From positions 992,001 through 1,056,000 of the forward strand of contig JACTVC010000019.1 of the NCBI GenBank assembly GCA_018417955.1: a stretch of 64,000 bases of DNA, given 5' to 3'. Positions 32,289-42,366 of the stretch are shown piece after piece; within the stretch, counting starts at the first letter, position 1, and each line of letters opens with the position of its first letter. Under the pieces are notes generated by a model. The model was not told the origin of the DNA, did no database searches, and saw only the letters and a program-made list of their open reading frames with translations. The translations under genes and the position numbers were made by a program. This DNA comes from Laccaria trichodermophora (taxonomy: Eukaryota > Basidiomycota > Agaricomycetes > Agaricales > Hydnangiaceae).

Positions 32289-35200
32289 ATGGCTACCACA
32301 GCAAGACAATCAAAGCCCGCTAGGAAGGGCGCTGCTGAGCCAGCTCGGTATGTCTCTCATATTCCCGCATCTTTGATCCCACCAATTCATCGTTCGTCAG
32401 TCGTCCTCAGGCATGGACTGGTGCACGAGCTTCCCCTACTTTCACGCCTTCAGGCAGCTCTCCTCGTCCGCAACCAGCGCCCCCCGCTTCTTCAACCCCA
32501 ACGCCGGGCCACCAGAACGGTGCCCGTTCAGACGCCGCTCGTGACCGCATATTGCAGTCCCTCGCCGGCCTGACAGTACGCTTAACCTCCCGATGAATTC
32601 GATTGACCTGACGGAGTTACTCAGGGTACTACGGTGACTCTCTTAACCAAAACATCTCAGCGTTATGAGGGCGTCGTCTTCTCGACAAGTTCAGAGGGCG
32701 ACACGACTGGAGTTACATTGAAGGACGTCAAGGAAATAACAAGCCCTGGTGCTTCTCTCAAAGATATCTTTTTCATTGCATCCACCAATATCGAGTCCTG
32801 GACCTCGGGACCAGCCGACGCGAAGATCCCAAATGGCGATTGTGAGGTTTTCCTATGTGAATGTGGCCAATTGCAATCCCTTAATATATCTCCAGCTTTC
32901 CGAACAGATGCTGATATCAGTCAGAAGAAAGGTCTCGGAAGAGAACGCGAGTTACAAGCGTGGGCAAGTGACGCCTCAGTCGCTCCTGTGTTGACTGCTC
33001 CCGGCGACGATGACACCTTTGGGCCTGGTTCGACGGGAAATGCATCCTGGGATCAGTTCACTGCCAATGAACAACTTTTTGGTGTTAAAGCCAGTTTTGA
33101 CGAAGACATATACACGACAAAGCTGGATCGAAGCGCACCAGATTTCAAGGAACGGGAGCGCAAGGCACAACGCATTGCAAATGAGATTATCGGGGTTCGT
33201 CCAACTTACTGCTGATTTCAACTTTGCCATTCTTACTTGAATACTAAGGCCGCGACGAACAACCCGCACATTGCTGAAGAAAGAGGATTCAATATTGACG
33301 ATAGTGGCGTTAATGAGGAAGACAAGTGCGTGGTCTACACGTGTGACACATTCACAAATTCTTAGTCTCTTCGTAGATATGGTGCTGTGGTCCGAGGGAC
33401 CAATGCTTATGTCCCTCCAGGTGCTCGGACGAAAGGAGGCCTCTCTCCTCCCGTCAACAACGCGGCAAACGCAACGAAACCTGACATTCCCAAGGTTTCC
33501 GTGAATGGTCCAGATGGTTCCAACGTTGTGCCTTCAACGCAATCGTCATCCTCCCCTAAGCCTCCCTCTCCAGCCCCCCCTGGCCCTGGAGCTACAAATC
33601 ATTCTAACAAGGCAATCAGTTCATTTTCATTCTACTCTTCTCCAACTAGCTAATGTATTTGCCGTTCAGCCTCCAGCGGATCCCCTCCCTGCCTTCCGTG
33701 ACTTTGTCACAAACGAGAAGCAACGTTTGACTCAAAAACGACAGGCCCTCGTAAAAAGCGAAATGGACAAACGAATGGCAGATTTGATCAAATTCAGTCA
33801 GAACTTCAAGGTACGTGATTTGCTCTTCTTGTTCCATCTCGGAGGCTCTCAACTTCAGGTTCTAGCTGAACAAACCCATCCCTGACGACCTTGTTTCGAT
33901 TCTTGCAAAAGACGAGGAAAAGCAACGTCAAATCCGGGAGAAAGCGAACAAGGATGCTTCCTCAGCTCAAGCAAGGTCCATCGGTGCCTCCACTCCTGCC
34001 ACTGCCTCTCGTGGCGTCGTCGCTGGCGCTAAAATCCCAGATTCTGCTCGCAAACCTGGTGCGGCGTTGCCCACATCGAAGACTGTTGCGAGCAATCTTG
34101 GTCAACACCCACCATCAGCTGCCCAGAAGGTGACAACTGGCACGAAGACGACGATAGAGCCCACAAACAAAAAAGCTGTCAACATGTTCATCCAGCCAAT
34201 CCCGCCCTTTAAGGGCGGGAAAGCTAAGCAGTCGTCGAATCCATCCATCACAGCCAGCGTTTCTACGCCCAAGGTCACCACCTCAAACACCAACGGGGCG
34301 ACATCAGCGCCAAGCCCGCCAGCTCAGACACCCGTATCGCCAAACACCGCCGCCAACAGGTTGAACGTCAACGCTTCTTCATTCAGGCCAGTTGCAAAGG
34401 TAGGCTTTCTCATCTGCCCCCTCCGTTTTCTGACGTACCCGTCTTATATTCCAGTCTTCTGCTTCTCCAAATCCCACACCATCTGCTTCGGCATCCGTCT
34501 CTCCAAGGCCCAAATCTGAATCGGTAAGTATATTTATCTGGTCGCAGTTCGAAACTCAAGCGCCGACCAATAGAGCCCTTCGACGCCTAACCCCTTTTAC
34601 GGGACACGACCTTTCAAGAAGGGTCCGCCAGTCCACATCAAGGATGACTTTAACCCTTTCAAGCACAATAAAGTGGTAGATGCTTCGCAAGTCTGTAAGT
34701 TGGCGTAACTTGCAGGCAGCATCTTCTCTCTTGATGATAAATTTGGTTTAGCTGCCATTTGGCCTTATAATGGCAAGCGATACATGCAAATGTTCCCCCC
34801 TTTGCAACACCCCCCTCAGCACCCCCACATGGTCCCACCCATTCCTCCCCCGATACCGCCACCCTCGTACGAGGAAGATTCCGCAGCCCAAGCCGCACAG
34901 CGTGGATATGTTTACGCGTACCCTTACCCATATCCAGGACAAGTTTGTGATGTGTTCGATCTTACGTCCTGTTCTAATTCTTTCAACTTATAGCCAATGA
35001 TGCCTGGAATGCCTCCCCCCGGTCCCCCTGGCACGTACATGCCAGGACCATTCATGCAACACATGCCTTACCCTCCTGGAATGCCACCTCCGAGCGGTTT
35101 GTTCTTGAATCAGCATGCTTCTATAATCTGATGGCTATAATTCCATAGCGATGTACTCTCCTGCTATGGGCCAGATGCCGCGTAAGCGAACTACTTATTG

Positions 35201-35520
35201 AGTTTAAAATCATTTGTAACACGCATCACATAGCCCCTCAAGCATACATGCAGCCACCTCCTCCCGGTGCATATCCACCTCCAAATGGTGCTGGGCCACG
35301 ACCCTCGATGCCTCCTACTCCCATTCCGTCTCATGCCCACCCATATTATCACCAGAGTCCCCAGTGTATGATCATATTCTATCTGTACACCTGTAGGATG
35401 CTCATGATGCCCACAGTGCAGCACGCAGTGCCTTACCAGATGATGATGCCTCCACCGCCGCCCAATGCCCCACACCCGTACGATGGTGCACCGCCCGTTC
35501 AGATGGGCGGACATGCTTGA
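32289..35520 (+). CDS. PBP1: Ataxin-2 / Pbp1, RNA-associated stress-granule protein
   Basis: Fifteen exons, 829 aa: 32289..32347, 32401..32575, 32625..32841, 32896..33194, 33249..33325, 33377..33618, 33677..33810, 33866..34399, 34455..34523, 34574..34694, 34752..34942, 34994..35096, 35149..35181, 35234..35365 and 35417..35520. Binds poly(A)-binding protein and controls translation, mRNA stability and stress granules. Evidence: Lsm-like domain (RDRILQSLAGLTGTTVTLL, RYEGVVFSTS, LKDIFFIAS); LsmAD domain (FGVKASFDEDIYTTKLDRS, then RERKAQRIANEI, AEERGF); a PAM2 motif RLNVNASSFRPVA that should bind the MLLE domain of Pab1; and a Pro/Met/Tyr-rich low-complexity tail. There is no polyglutamine tract. 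The intron at 35366-35416 is in frame and open. Confidence 0.93.
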
Positions 35521-35727
35521 ACGCTCGAGCAGTTGTAGTCGCCATCCTTCAGGGTTTTTTTCTAGTCGCCTATGCTTTCTGGAATCCACGAACACCCATG
35601 TACCTAGCACCACTACTACTTACTATGTCGTACCTGTGGATTCTAGAACCCGTGCGTGATAAGAATCCAGTGAAAAACATCCATAGGGCAAAATACCAAC
35701 CAAGCGCAATGATAAATACAGATGTGT

Positions 35728-38700
35728 TCAATTAACATAACAGGACATTTCCACTTTCTTCAACAAGCCCTTCAAAGTGTTACTTGTCCGGTTACAATTG
35801 GACTGTAACCAGGTTTCCATCTCTCTCCGTAGCGCACTGAGCTCGTCACAGAAGGGCAATTCTCCGTTCGGTCTAACGAGGCAAGGATTGAGCAAGACGT
35901 CAAACAACCTAGACCACAACTCTGTCTGCCAATAACGCTTGAAAGGGGTGCTAAGCTTGTATCGATGTTCCCCAGGCGAAAGAGGCACCACAGAATTTGC
36001 TTGAATGTACTTGCCGAATAACATGCAATGTATGATACCAGCGAGACCGTAGTAGTCCGTCTGATATGTCCAAGACCTGTTTTCTCGGATCTCGAAGCAA
36101 TCGCGTTCGTCTGTTGCCCACTCAGCAACGTATTGTTGGTCCGGTGGAAACAGCCTCGTGTCGATAGTTCTCCCAAAGTCAATGACTTTGAGACCTTTGC
36201 AATTCCATCCTCCTTCGCCAGAGGGCTGGTATATGCTCGACCAAGCCGAATTACCACCTGGGATATCTTCTAATCGTAAAAGGCAGTTGTCAATCTTCAG
36301 GTCGCCGTGGATGATGCCAACGCTGTGCATGCCTTCTAGTATACGGAGAAGCTCAATGGAGAAGAACACGACCAAAAGTTCGTCAAGACAAGCACCAGCT
36401 TGCGAGACCCCAGCTGCGACGGCGTTGTTGACGATGCTGAGAAGCATCCCTTGCGAGCAAAAGTCGAGGACAAGATAACTTTCGTCGTTGTACGCGTACA
36501 GCGCGTGGGGGAGCACAATAGACCGTCGGAGGGAGGATGGCAATGCTGAATGCAACCTTCGAAGAACGTGATATTCCCAAAGATTCCTTGGTTTGACAAC
36601 TTTAAGAGCGACCAGAGAAGATCCTTCTTCGTCTTCCTCCTCGTAATCTTCTTCATCTTCATCCTCATCACCCATACGCGTGCCCACATCACGAGCCTTG
36701 AAAACACACCCAAAGCCACCTTCTCCAATTTTCTCTGAGACATTGAATCTATTGCCTTCCAACGTCAAAGGGAAACAAGCTGACATTTCGAGGGTGCCAG
36801 CATTATTACTGGACCCACTAGCCTTCCTGCTTTTTTTGAAGAATTTCTGGAGCTCATCCAGTCTTTTGGAAGGCTGGTCTCGCAAATCGTGGAAGTATGG
36901 GTCTGTTGGGATGCGCGAGAGAAGGGTTGACAAAATTGGGGGGTCGAATGGGTTGCATGGATTTGGAGGTCGGAATTTAGAGTTCAGCGTTAATGTATCA
37001 CCAAGGCTGAGCGAGCCCGTCCTCTCCTCGATGACAGCTATATCAGGGTCGTCACGCTGGGGTACTTGCAAATGCAAAGGCTCAATGAAGTCGCTTGCTT
37101 CTAGTTCATCGTCGTCCTCCCCGTCCTTATGCTGCAGCTCAGCTGCAAGTCGTTCCGCTGCCTCGATTGCCTCATGCTCGTCGCGCCGTGGAGGAATAAA
37201 CACACTGGATTTGGGAGAACCTTCTCCACCTTGTAATGGGTGCCCGAAGCGACCACTAGGTGTAGCGCCTCGTGTACTCGTGGTGAATTCAAAGGTTCGC
37301 TCGGTGATGGGTGTCATGACATTGAACTGACCAAAACGACCTCCTAGTGGCACCTCCTGGTAAGAATGCTCCTCCTCGTACTCCTCTGGAAGGTGTTCAG
37401 GCGCCAGGGGTATCTCGTATTGCTCCAATTGAGAATCCTCTTCCTCGTAATCAGCTTGGTCAAGGTACTGCGCCTCCTCCACCTTATCCTCCTCTGACTC
37501 CTCGTCGCTATTCTCCATATTTGTGACCGACTTGCTCCATGGAAGTTCAGGCTCTGCTGCAATCAGTGAAGGTTCTAACGGCTGTTTGTCTTCGACAGCC
37601 TCCTGATCAATAAATGGCTTGAAAGTTGATGAAGGAGTATCCTTGAACGGTTTGAACGCTGATCCGGAGTCTGCGAATGGCGTGAAGACGGACGGGGTTT
37701 TTGGAGTTGCTATACCCCTAGCGTTCTCGTCCTGTTCCGGAGGTCGACTAAAGACTTTGAACGGAGTTTGCGAATTTTCATCTAAGAATGGTGTGAATGG
37801 AGAGGATCGAGGGCCCTCTGCAGGATGAGATGATAGGTCGTGGTGCGATTTAGCTCGCTCATGAGTAAGAGTGGATTTCGGTTTAGGCAAGGGTTTTCCA
37901 TGATCATCGGTGAAGACATCTCGAAGAGGAGCGAGAGGGACAGGTTTGATTTGAGCAGGAGTGAATACTTTGGAGAATACAACCTCGGATGGTTTTTCTT
38001 CTGGTACTGACTTAAGACTCAGCGGGTTGGTTCTTTGCGTATTTGCAGCCGGGGTAGTTAGTCCTTTGGACTGAAGTGCAGGCCTGGGCGTAATGAGTGG
38101 TGTTTTATTTTGTTTTGAATCTACAAAAGGTGTAAACTTGGGGTTGGGTTCATAAGTTTGAAATTTAGTGGTAATGAAGGGAAGAAGAGACGAACCTTCG
38201 CTGCAGGAGTCGTCCGATGCTGAGCGTTTTCATCTACAAATGGCTGGAATCCTGAAGAGGTCTCAGCGGGTTAATGTGGTGAATAGGACAATCGATCTTA
38301 CCTGTTGGTGGCTTCGCGTTACCCCCATTATCGTTCTCTCGTGAAAACGCGACCCTCGGAGGAACGACGGGGGTCACGGGTTCAATCCTTTTCAGCAGAG
38401 CATACTTACTTCCAGGGACAGCAAGCTTCGTTGTCTTCTCTGGAGAGTTGTACATCCCAAACACATCCGCTAACGCCTCCTTCGTATTGATCGTTACTGT
38501 CGGTTCTGGTCCACCACCTATCAAACTTCTCCTTCTGCTCCCAAGATATCTCGTAGATTTCTGGCCATCATCGTTGAAATCGACAGGGACCGAAGAAGAG
38601 GATGAAGAGGATGAGGCAGAAAATCGTGAGGAGTCGGTCAATGGGGGAGGCCATTTCTTTCCTAAGAGGCCCATAGAGCGAGCCCTGGACTCTTGTATAC

Positions 38701-39498
38701 AATATTCAACACGATCATCCGTAAACAAAAGCGACATGTTGAATCTTAATTTCTCTGGTCGCTTGCCAGGAGCTGGAGGAGCAAGCATGACTGCATAGCG
38801 CGAGGCCGGCGTAGAATTGAGAATAACTTGATTGGTAGTGGATGAGGATGGCAAGGACGTTGAGGATGTAGATGCAGGTGTGGTATGAAATTGGGTCACC
38901 TGTGGGTTGGGTATTGACGATCCTGGCGAGTTAGCACTGAGCTGAGATCCCCTCCGGCCCTGAAATTCCCGATATCTGTTCTTCAAACGCTCCAGTGGTC
39001 GTACCTGGCGCTTAATGCCTTTCTTGTATATCATATCTGCATCCTGCAGCCTAAATATTGAGGATTAGCTGCGGGCAGATGCTTTTGTCGTAAGTCCTAC
39101 TAGGCGCACCTGCCATCTTGCTCCAATAAAGTTGCATAATCCTCGTATAGCGCAGAATATGAGGTCCCAATCTCGTTGGCCACCAGAAACGAGAAGATCG
39201 AAATGGCACCAGATCGATCCATCTGCCTTGCGTAGAGTGCCCAAAGCTTCAAGTATCGGAGATCCGTCTTATATATGGGGTCTTCCTTAAATTGCCCCGT
39301 CGCCTCTTCCAAAAGTTCCAGTAACCCAGAGCTGGGGTCTTTCTCCCCGTAGTTTTTGACAGTCCATTGCACAAACTGATGATAGACTGCCAGAGGGTCA
39401 TCTTCTTCATTGAGCGCCGAGGCAACTTTTGACCGGTATTCTTGTCGCTGGTCCTCTCGAGCATTATTGGGAACTACATCGCTTGAGCGTAGCACCAT
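35728..39498 (-). CDS. BUB1: Bub1 spindle-checkpoint kinase
   Basis: Four exons, 1200 aa: 39110..39498, 38302..39050, 38196..38251 and 35728..38136. Mitotic kinetochore kinase. Domains: Mad3/Bub1 TPR region (residues about 20-170; DPLAVYHQFVQWTVKNYG, LRYLKLWALYARQ); GLEBS motif for Bub3 binding (INTKEALADVFGMYNSPEK); a disordered region with repeated F-x-P-F-x-D motifs (FQPFVDE, FTPFVDS, FTPFLDE, FTPFADS, FKPFKDT, FKPFIDQ); and a C-terminal kinase with GEGGFGCVFKA, VALKVVK (Lys), HGDLKIDN (catalytic loop) and VIDFGRTID (DFG). All catalytic residues are present. I find no KEN box, so this looks like the Bub1 member, with Mad3 presumably encoded elsewhere. The first methionine at 39498 fits the family; an ATG at 39582 would add a short odd leader. 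Confidence 0.95.
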
Positions 39499-39640
39499 GA
39501 GTGAGGCGAATAAAGTTGAACTTTGTTTATTCTCAGGCGCGTCGCGTCGCGTGCAGGTCGCGTGTAACACGTGGTTGATCAAATGTTCTAACAGTAATAT
39601 TGTACTACATAGTCACTAGTGATAGTAAAAGTGATGTAAT

Positions 39641-42040
39641 TCATATATTGACCAAATGTGAAAGTGCTGCCTGTTCTACGGTCGTCTCCCACAACTGAAG
39701 CCTTACACGCTGCAATTCCTCCTCCAATCTTTTCTTTCTTTCGTGCCCGCGTCTCAAAACCTCCTCTTTCGAAGCTTGGGAGGAACTGGGCAGTGAAAGG
39801 CACAGCTCGGTTCCCTGATCCGCGAGCAGAGCTCGGAAAGCTGCTTCCTGTGCGTCGGACACCGTGCTACTTGAAAGTGAGATGGCTGACGGCACCACCT
39901 CCCTTCCTTTTCCTTTATCCACACTCATAGCACCATTGAAAAATGTCAAGTCCCCGGACGCGTTCGATTCGTTATTTCCTGGCAATTCACGGAAATGATC
40001 AGGATGATTATTCCAAAAAGCACTTTGCGACATGCCTTGAAGTCCATGGGAACCTTCGTTCAGCCTTAGACTATCCTCCAACATGGCTGATCCATCAACA
40101 TAAATGCCAGGTAAAGTCATGTCCCACCCTGAGGAGGTAGGTGTCTTGGGATCCGAGTCACCAGAGGAGCTCATTGAAGGTATTGGTGAAGGGGCCAGGG
40201 AAGCTGGTAGACTCTCTTCGGAACGCCGTTCATTGTTGAGCTTTGAAACTGCCAGGAGTTCAGGGTCAATAAGATAATCCTGCTCAGCCGAGTGCGATAT
40301 ATCAGCAAAAACGGTTGGCTGACCAACGTTATCATCGATGGACATGCCACTTGAGCCAAAATCCGTCATGATAGAGGACAAGGAGCCCTCATCATAGGTC
40401 CCGTTCCAATCAAAGCAAGGAAGGGTGGGGTCGAAAAAGCCAAAGTCATCAGATGAATGCAAGGGCGGAGCATCAGACGACGAAGGCTGTTGCGATTGCG
40501 AAAAGCGTTCAGAAGGCACAGGTAATGCTTGCAAAGCGTTTATCCAACTATCAAACAGGACCCGATCATCTCCCTCATTCTTACTTTGCACAGTCAGTGA
40601 CTCTGTATTTCCACTCGCCCCAAGCGGCAAATCTGCAGGCGCGTTTGTTGAGATCGGGGAAACGTGGGGTGACGAGCCTTGATCTGTAGAGGCGGCCAGA
40701 AGGGAGGATATGAATTGGTCAAATGGTGTTTGAGGTTGCGTTTCCGGTGAGGTAAGGGGTCTGCTCGACTGGGTAACACCAACCGCTGCAGATTGTGCTC
40801 CTTTTCTCCCATTACTAGCGTCAGTCAAGACTTCTGAACCTTGCTGGGTCGTCACACGTTGGCCGAGACCATAAACAGCCGTTTCTGGTTTATAATATCC
40901 ATTAACGCGAACTTCTTCGCATCCTTCCCTTCTCACTGGGTGAGTTCCAGCTAACCCCTTTTCGCCCGTCTCTGCTAAGCCTTGTTTCGTGGTTTCTTGA
41001 CTTTTTAGATATTTTTTTGTGGCCGCTTTACGAGCAGCTGTCTTAATTATACTGACAAGCTGGGATATGAGTTGCTTGCCTCGTTCACGCTCCCACGTTG
41101 TTTGGTAGGCGTCTGGGCCCTCTCCTTGCTCAAAAGGGTATGGCACATCCCAATCCGTGGCTCCAGCAGGAACACGATTGAGCTTTCGTTTTTTTACAGG
41201 ATGGGACACTGGGGTCTGCTCGCGAGGTTGTTGCGAAGCTGAACGACGCTGGGAACCTTGTGGCTGGTCCTGAGACCCGGCAGCGATGAGCTTGAGGATG
41301 CTTTCTAACACTGGAAAAATATTCTTTTGCCGAATTAACATAGACACAATATCTTGATTACTGGGGGCTGGCAGCAATGCTGGGTCGATTGCTTGTTGAT
41401 AAGGCTGACGAAATCCGGAGGCGCGGCCAAGGGTGGGTGTGTCATCTTCGTCCTCAATCACAATGGGGTTCGATGAGGTCGCCCCGCGGATGTGGCGTGG
41501 CATGGAAAGGTTGGAGGGTTTTATGCCACCTACCAAACCCGCCAACCCCAGAAGGGCTGTCTGGTTACGCAAGAAATGGGCCGGTGGTGGAGCAGATGGA
41601 TCAGGGAGAGCAATTTCCGGGCCAGGCAGGCGAAGGGTTGACTCTTTCGATTTGGCCTTCATGACCTTCTTCTTGCTCCTCAGGGGAGGGCCTTGCGATG
41701 AAGAGCGGGATGAGGCAGGAGAAGATGACGTTGATCCTGCCGCAGCATGGAAAACGTGATTGTACACAGGCCGTTGTGACACGTTTGAATGGGCCGGAGG
41801 CCGACGAGCTTGCTGAAGGCTCGACGGCAAGGCTAATGGGTTGAGGGGCAGTTCAGAAAAATGTTGGGAACCAGGAAGTGCAATGGTCCCCACGTTTTGT
41901 GTAGCACTCAAACCAATTCCACTACAAGTCGAGCCTGGGAGCGCCAACGTAGGCGACGGCGACCTACCTGGTGAAGGAGGAGGAGATCCAAAGAGGGAAT
42001 CTTCACCGTCCAGCAACTCCCGTTGCGATAGAGAATCCAT
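39641..42040 (-). CDS. Large disordered orphan with SUMO-interaction-like motif, NLS and C-terminal coiled coil
   Basis: Single exon, 799 aa, unrecognised. From N to C: Pro/Ser-rich segment; basic SKKKVMKAK; NPIVIEDEDD at about residue 190, which matches the hydrophobic-plus-acidic form of SUMO-interacting motifs; a short ordered helix (DIVSMLIRQKNIFPVLESIL); a nuclear-localisation-like PVKKRKLNR; a conserved-looking block TDWDVPYPFEQGEG with YQTTWERERGKQLISQLV and basic KAATKKYLKSQ; a long Ser/Asp-rich, acidic region resembling a transactivation segment; and a final coiled coil with Leu/Arg/Glu heptads. A nuclear, possibly transcriptional, role is an inference. It shares a 326-bp divergent spacer with VPS34. 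Confidence 0.75.
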   Translation of the reverse strand: MDSLSQRELLDGEDSLFGSPPPSPGRSPSPTLALPGSTCSGIGLSATQNVGTIALPGSQHFSELPLNPLALPSSLQQARRPPAHSNVSQRPVYNHVFHAAAGSTSSSPASSRSSSQGPPLRSKKKVMKAKSKESTLRLPGPEIALPDPSAPPPAHFLRNQTALLGLAGLVGGIKPSNLSMPRHIRGATSSNPIVIEDEDDTPTLGRASGFRQPYQQAIDPALLPAPSNQDIVSMLIRQKNIFPVLESILKLIAAGSQDQPQGSQRRSASQQPREQTPVSHPVKKRKLNRVPAGATDWDVPYPFEQGEGPDAYQTTWERERGKQLISQLVSIIKTAARKAATKKYLKSQETTKQGLAETGEKGLAGTHPVRREGCEEVRVNGYYKPETAVYGLGQRVTTQQGSEVLTDASNGRKGAQSAAVGVTQSSRPLTSPETQPQTPFDQFISSLLAASTDQGSSPHVSPISTNAPADLPLGASGNTESLTVQSKNEGDDRVLFDSWINALQALPVPSERFSQSQQPSSSDAPPLHSSDDFGFFDPTLPCFDWNGTYDEGSLSSIMTDFGSSGMSIDDNVGQPTVFADISHSAEQDYLIDPELLAVSKLNNERRSEESLPASLAPSPIPSMSSSGDSDPKTPTSSGWDMTLPGIYVDGSAMLEDSLRLNEGSHGLQGMSQSAFWNNHPDHFRELPGNNESNASGDLTFFNGAMSVDKGKGREVVPSAISLSSSTVSDAQEAAFRALLADQGTELCLSLPSSSQASKEEVLRRGHERKKRLEEELQRVRLQLWETTVEQAALSHLVNI

Positions 42041-42366
42041 TGCTTGATAATAAAACTCAGTTGATGCAGGTAGTTAAACGCGATTTCACGTACCAGATCA
42101 AGATAACACAAGCAGCTGGATGATCTAAACAAACTAATCTTTTGACCGAACAGATAGATGTCAGTGAGCAAGAAGGATTGGCGTCGATGAGAAAGACTCA
42201 CAGGAAAGCTTCATGACTCAACCCACAGCTTGTGATTGACTTCAGCAAAAAAAAAGGGGAGCTAGATCTGTGTATGGGCTTGTCGCTTTCAAACGTCTTT
42301 GACTAAGCATACTCCATGATATTGCGATCAGCTTCTGCAACTCTTGTGCAACTCTTACCGGGAAAC
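42041..42366. other. Divergent promoter between orphan and VPS34
   Basis: 326 bp between start codons facing away from each other. No coding sequence and no clear core-promoter motif seen. Confidence 0.5.

Noticed and set aside
36550..37330. 216-aa plus-strand frame opposite BUB1
   Set aside because: Complete overlap with a well-supported kinase coding exon; shadow frame.
39499..39582. Upstream ATG of BUB1 at 39582
   Set aside because: The extra 28 residues are Cys/His-rich and unlike the Bub1 family; the ATG at 39498 gives the expected N-terminus.
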